From: a bacterium
GTDB taxonomy: Bacteria; Cyanobacteriota; Vampirovibrionia; Gastranaerophilales; Gastranaerophilaceae
Direction of reading: 5' to 3'
NCBI GenBank assembly: GCA_017444705.1
Contig: JAFSWA010000091.1
Location: 1-7,419 of the forward strand
DNA: 7,419 nucleotides
Positions 6,395 through 7,419 of the stretch are shown here, piece by piece. A program made the translations under genes and the position numbers. A model generated the notes under the pieces. The model was not told the origin of the DNA, searched no databases, and saw nothing but the letters and a program-made list of their open reading frames with translations. Position 1 is the stretch's first letter; every line of letters begins with the position of its first letter.

Positions 6395-7419
6395 TATTCT
6401 TCCTCGGTAAGAATTTGTATTCCTCTTGTTATAGCTATTTTTGTAGCACTATTCTTTTCTAATTCGATTTGCTGATTTAATTTTTCTATTTTTACATCGT
6501 TTTCATCTATCGGAGAAACTAATCTTTTTGATACCAATTTACGCATTGATTTTTCTTTATCGGATAATTCATCCAAAATAATATTATTATCTGTAATTTG
6601 CCCGTCAAGATAAATCAGATTGGAACGCATAGCAGCTAATCTTGCACTCAACTGGGCAATTGCTTTATCTCTTTCAACTTGTAACTGCTTTAATTCAAGT
6701 GCCGTCTTTTTAATATTTGCATTGTTTTTTAATCCGTCAAAAAGCGGCATATTCAAAAAAGCACCGACGGAAAAGTTTGAAGGCTCAATAGCCAAACCCT
6801 TTCCGACATTACTACGGTCAGCACCGTACAAATAATACTTACCGTAAACATTTATTTTCGGATAATTAGTACGCTTTGCAACATACAATTCAAGCTCTTT
6901 TTTCTTTATATATTTTTCGTGAATTTTCCAAGCTAAACTTTTTGTATAATCCTGAAATTCCAAAACATCAAAGTTCGGCATTTTTATATCGGCAACTTTT
7001 ATATTATCCGTATCATATTGTTCACCGGTATAAAAGGAAAGCCAGCTGAGAGCCTCTGATCTGATTACATTAAGTTCTCTTATTTTGTTCTTAGCGACAG
7101 AAACCTGAACTTTTGCATCATTCAACTCTGTTTTTGAAATTTCTTTTGCGTTGAATAGCCTTTCTTTATATTCAAGATTTTTTTCGGCAATTTTTAATAT
7201 CTCTTTATTTATATTAATCTGCTTGGTAGTAACAAGTATTTTTGTATAAGAATCAAGCAGAGTAAGATTTAATTCTTGTAATTTCTGCTTAGTTTCAAGA
7301 TTTTTTATATTTGTTTCTTCTTTCGCAATTTTTAAATTACCGCCTCTTACCCCGAAATCAAAAAGATTATATCCGACATTTATTCCTAAAATAGATTGAA
7401 AACGGGTATAAGGATTAAT
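6394..7419 (-). CDS. TolC-family outer-membrane channel (5' end outside window)
   Basis: The frame is open from the right edge to the TAA at 6396-6394, giving 341 residues of a protein usually 430-490 long, so perhaps 100-150 N-terminal residues and the signal peptide are missing. A possible TTG start at 7125 is internal and should not be used. Two TolC half-repeats are visible. The first has barrel strands and the turn GYNLFDFGVRGG (16-27), long periplasmic helices, and the helix-turn LFNAKEISKTELNDAK (88-103). The second has barrel strands YPKINVYGKYYLYG (186-199) and FSVGAFLNMPLFDG (216-229), then helices with LVSKRLVSPIDENDV. The YNLFDFG / MPLFDG pair ending each barrel half is typical. 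It is the first of the three genes visible in the operon, ahead of the ABC and adaptor genes. A dedicated channel gene within a type I operon supports a self-contained secretion system. Confidence 0.92.
   Translation of the reverse strand: MNPYTRFQSILGINVGYNLFDFGVRGGNLKIAKEETNIKNLETKQKLQELNLTLLDSYTKILVTTKQININKEILKIAEKNLEYKERLFNAKEISKTELNDAKVQVSVAKNKIRELNVIRSEALSWLSFYTGEQYDTDNIKVADIKMPNFDVLEFQDYTKSLAWKIHEKYIKKKELELYVAKRTNYPKINVYGKYYLYGADRSNVGKGLAIEPSNFSVGAFLNMPLFDGLKNNANIKKTALELKQLQVERDKAIAQLSARLAAMRSNLIYLDGQITDNNIILDELSDKEKSMRKLVSKRLVSPIDENDVKIEKLNQQIELEKNSATKIAITRGIQILTEEE

Noticed and set aside
7123..7125. TTG as the start of a separate 243-residue gene.
   Set aside because: The frame stays open to the window edge, and the additional 98 residues encode typical TolC sequence, so the TTG is an internal leucine codon.

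Overview
The window is AT-rich bacterial DNA. It contains a rightward RNA methyltransferase gene (rlmD/rumA family), a leftward type I secretion operon, an unusual leftward repeat protein that is a plausible cargo of that system, and a small rightward orphan gene. TolC-like, HlyD-like and HlyB-like genes together indicate a diderm (Gram-negative-type) organism. The low GC, the TAATG gene overlaps and the protein style would fit a gut Vampirovibrionia/Gastranaerophilales (non-photosynthetic Cyanobacteriota) genome. That is only an impression, and other low-GC diderms are possible.

Layout: positions 1-90 hold the tail of an unidentified rightward gene, which overlaps the rlmD start by one base (TAATG). 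rlmD fills 90-1460. The convergent gap 1461-1605 holds a clear leftward terminator and a separate 9-bp inverted repeat. Next is a leftward GTG-started gene (1606-2586) for a 326-residue beta-solenoid-like protein of about 15 coils, with cysteines stacked at one position in its N-terminal coils and asparagines at the same position in later coils. The divergent gap 2587-2750 holds a leftward promoter with a full TTGACA -35 box and three helically phased TTGTNACAA boxes. A 108-residue unidentified protein is encoded rightward at 2751-3077. From 7419 down to 3153 runs the leftward operon tolC-like (5' end outside the window), hlyB-like and hlyD-like, with a 1-base overlap between the first two genes and a 17-base gap before the third.

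Working model (inference): the HlyB-type ABC transporter, whose N-terminal C39 domain lacks both the cysteine and the histidine of the active peptidase, pairs with the HlyD-type adaptor and the TolC-type channel to export an uncleaved substrate carrying a C-terminal signal. The neighbouring repeat protein has no Sec signal and RTX-like glycine turns, so it is the obvious cargo candidate. Its cysteine ladder is unusual for RTX-type cargo and is the most interesting signal here.
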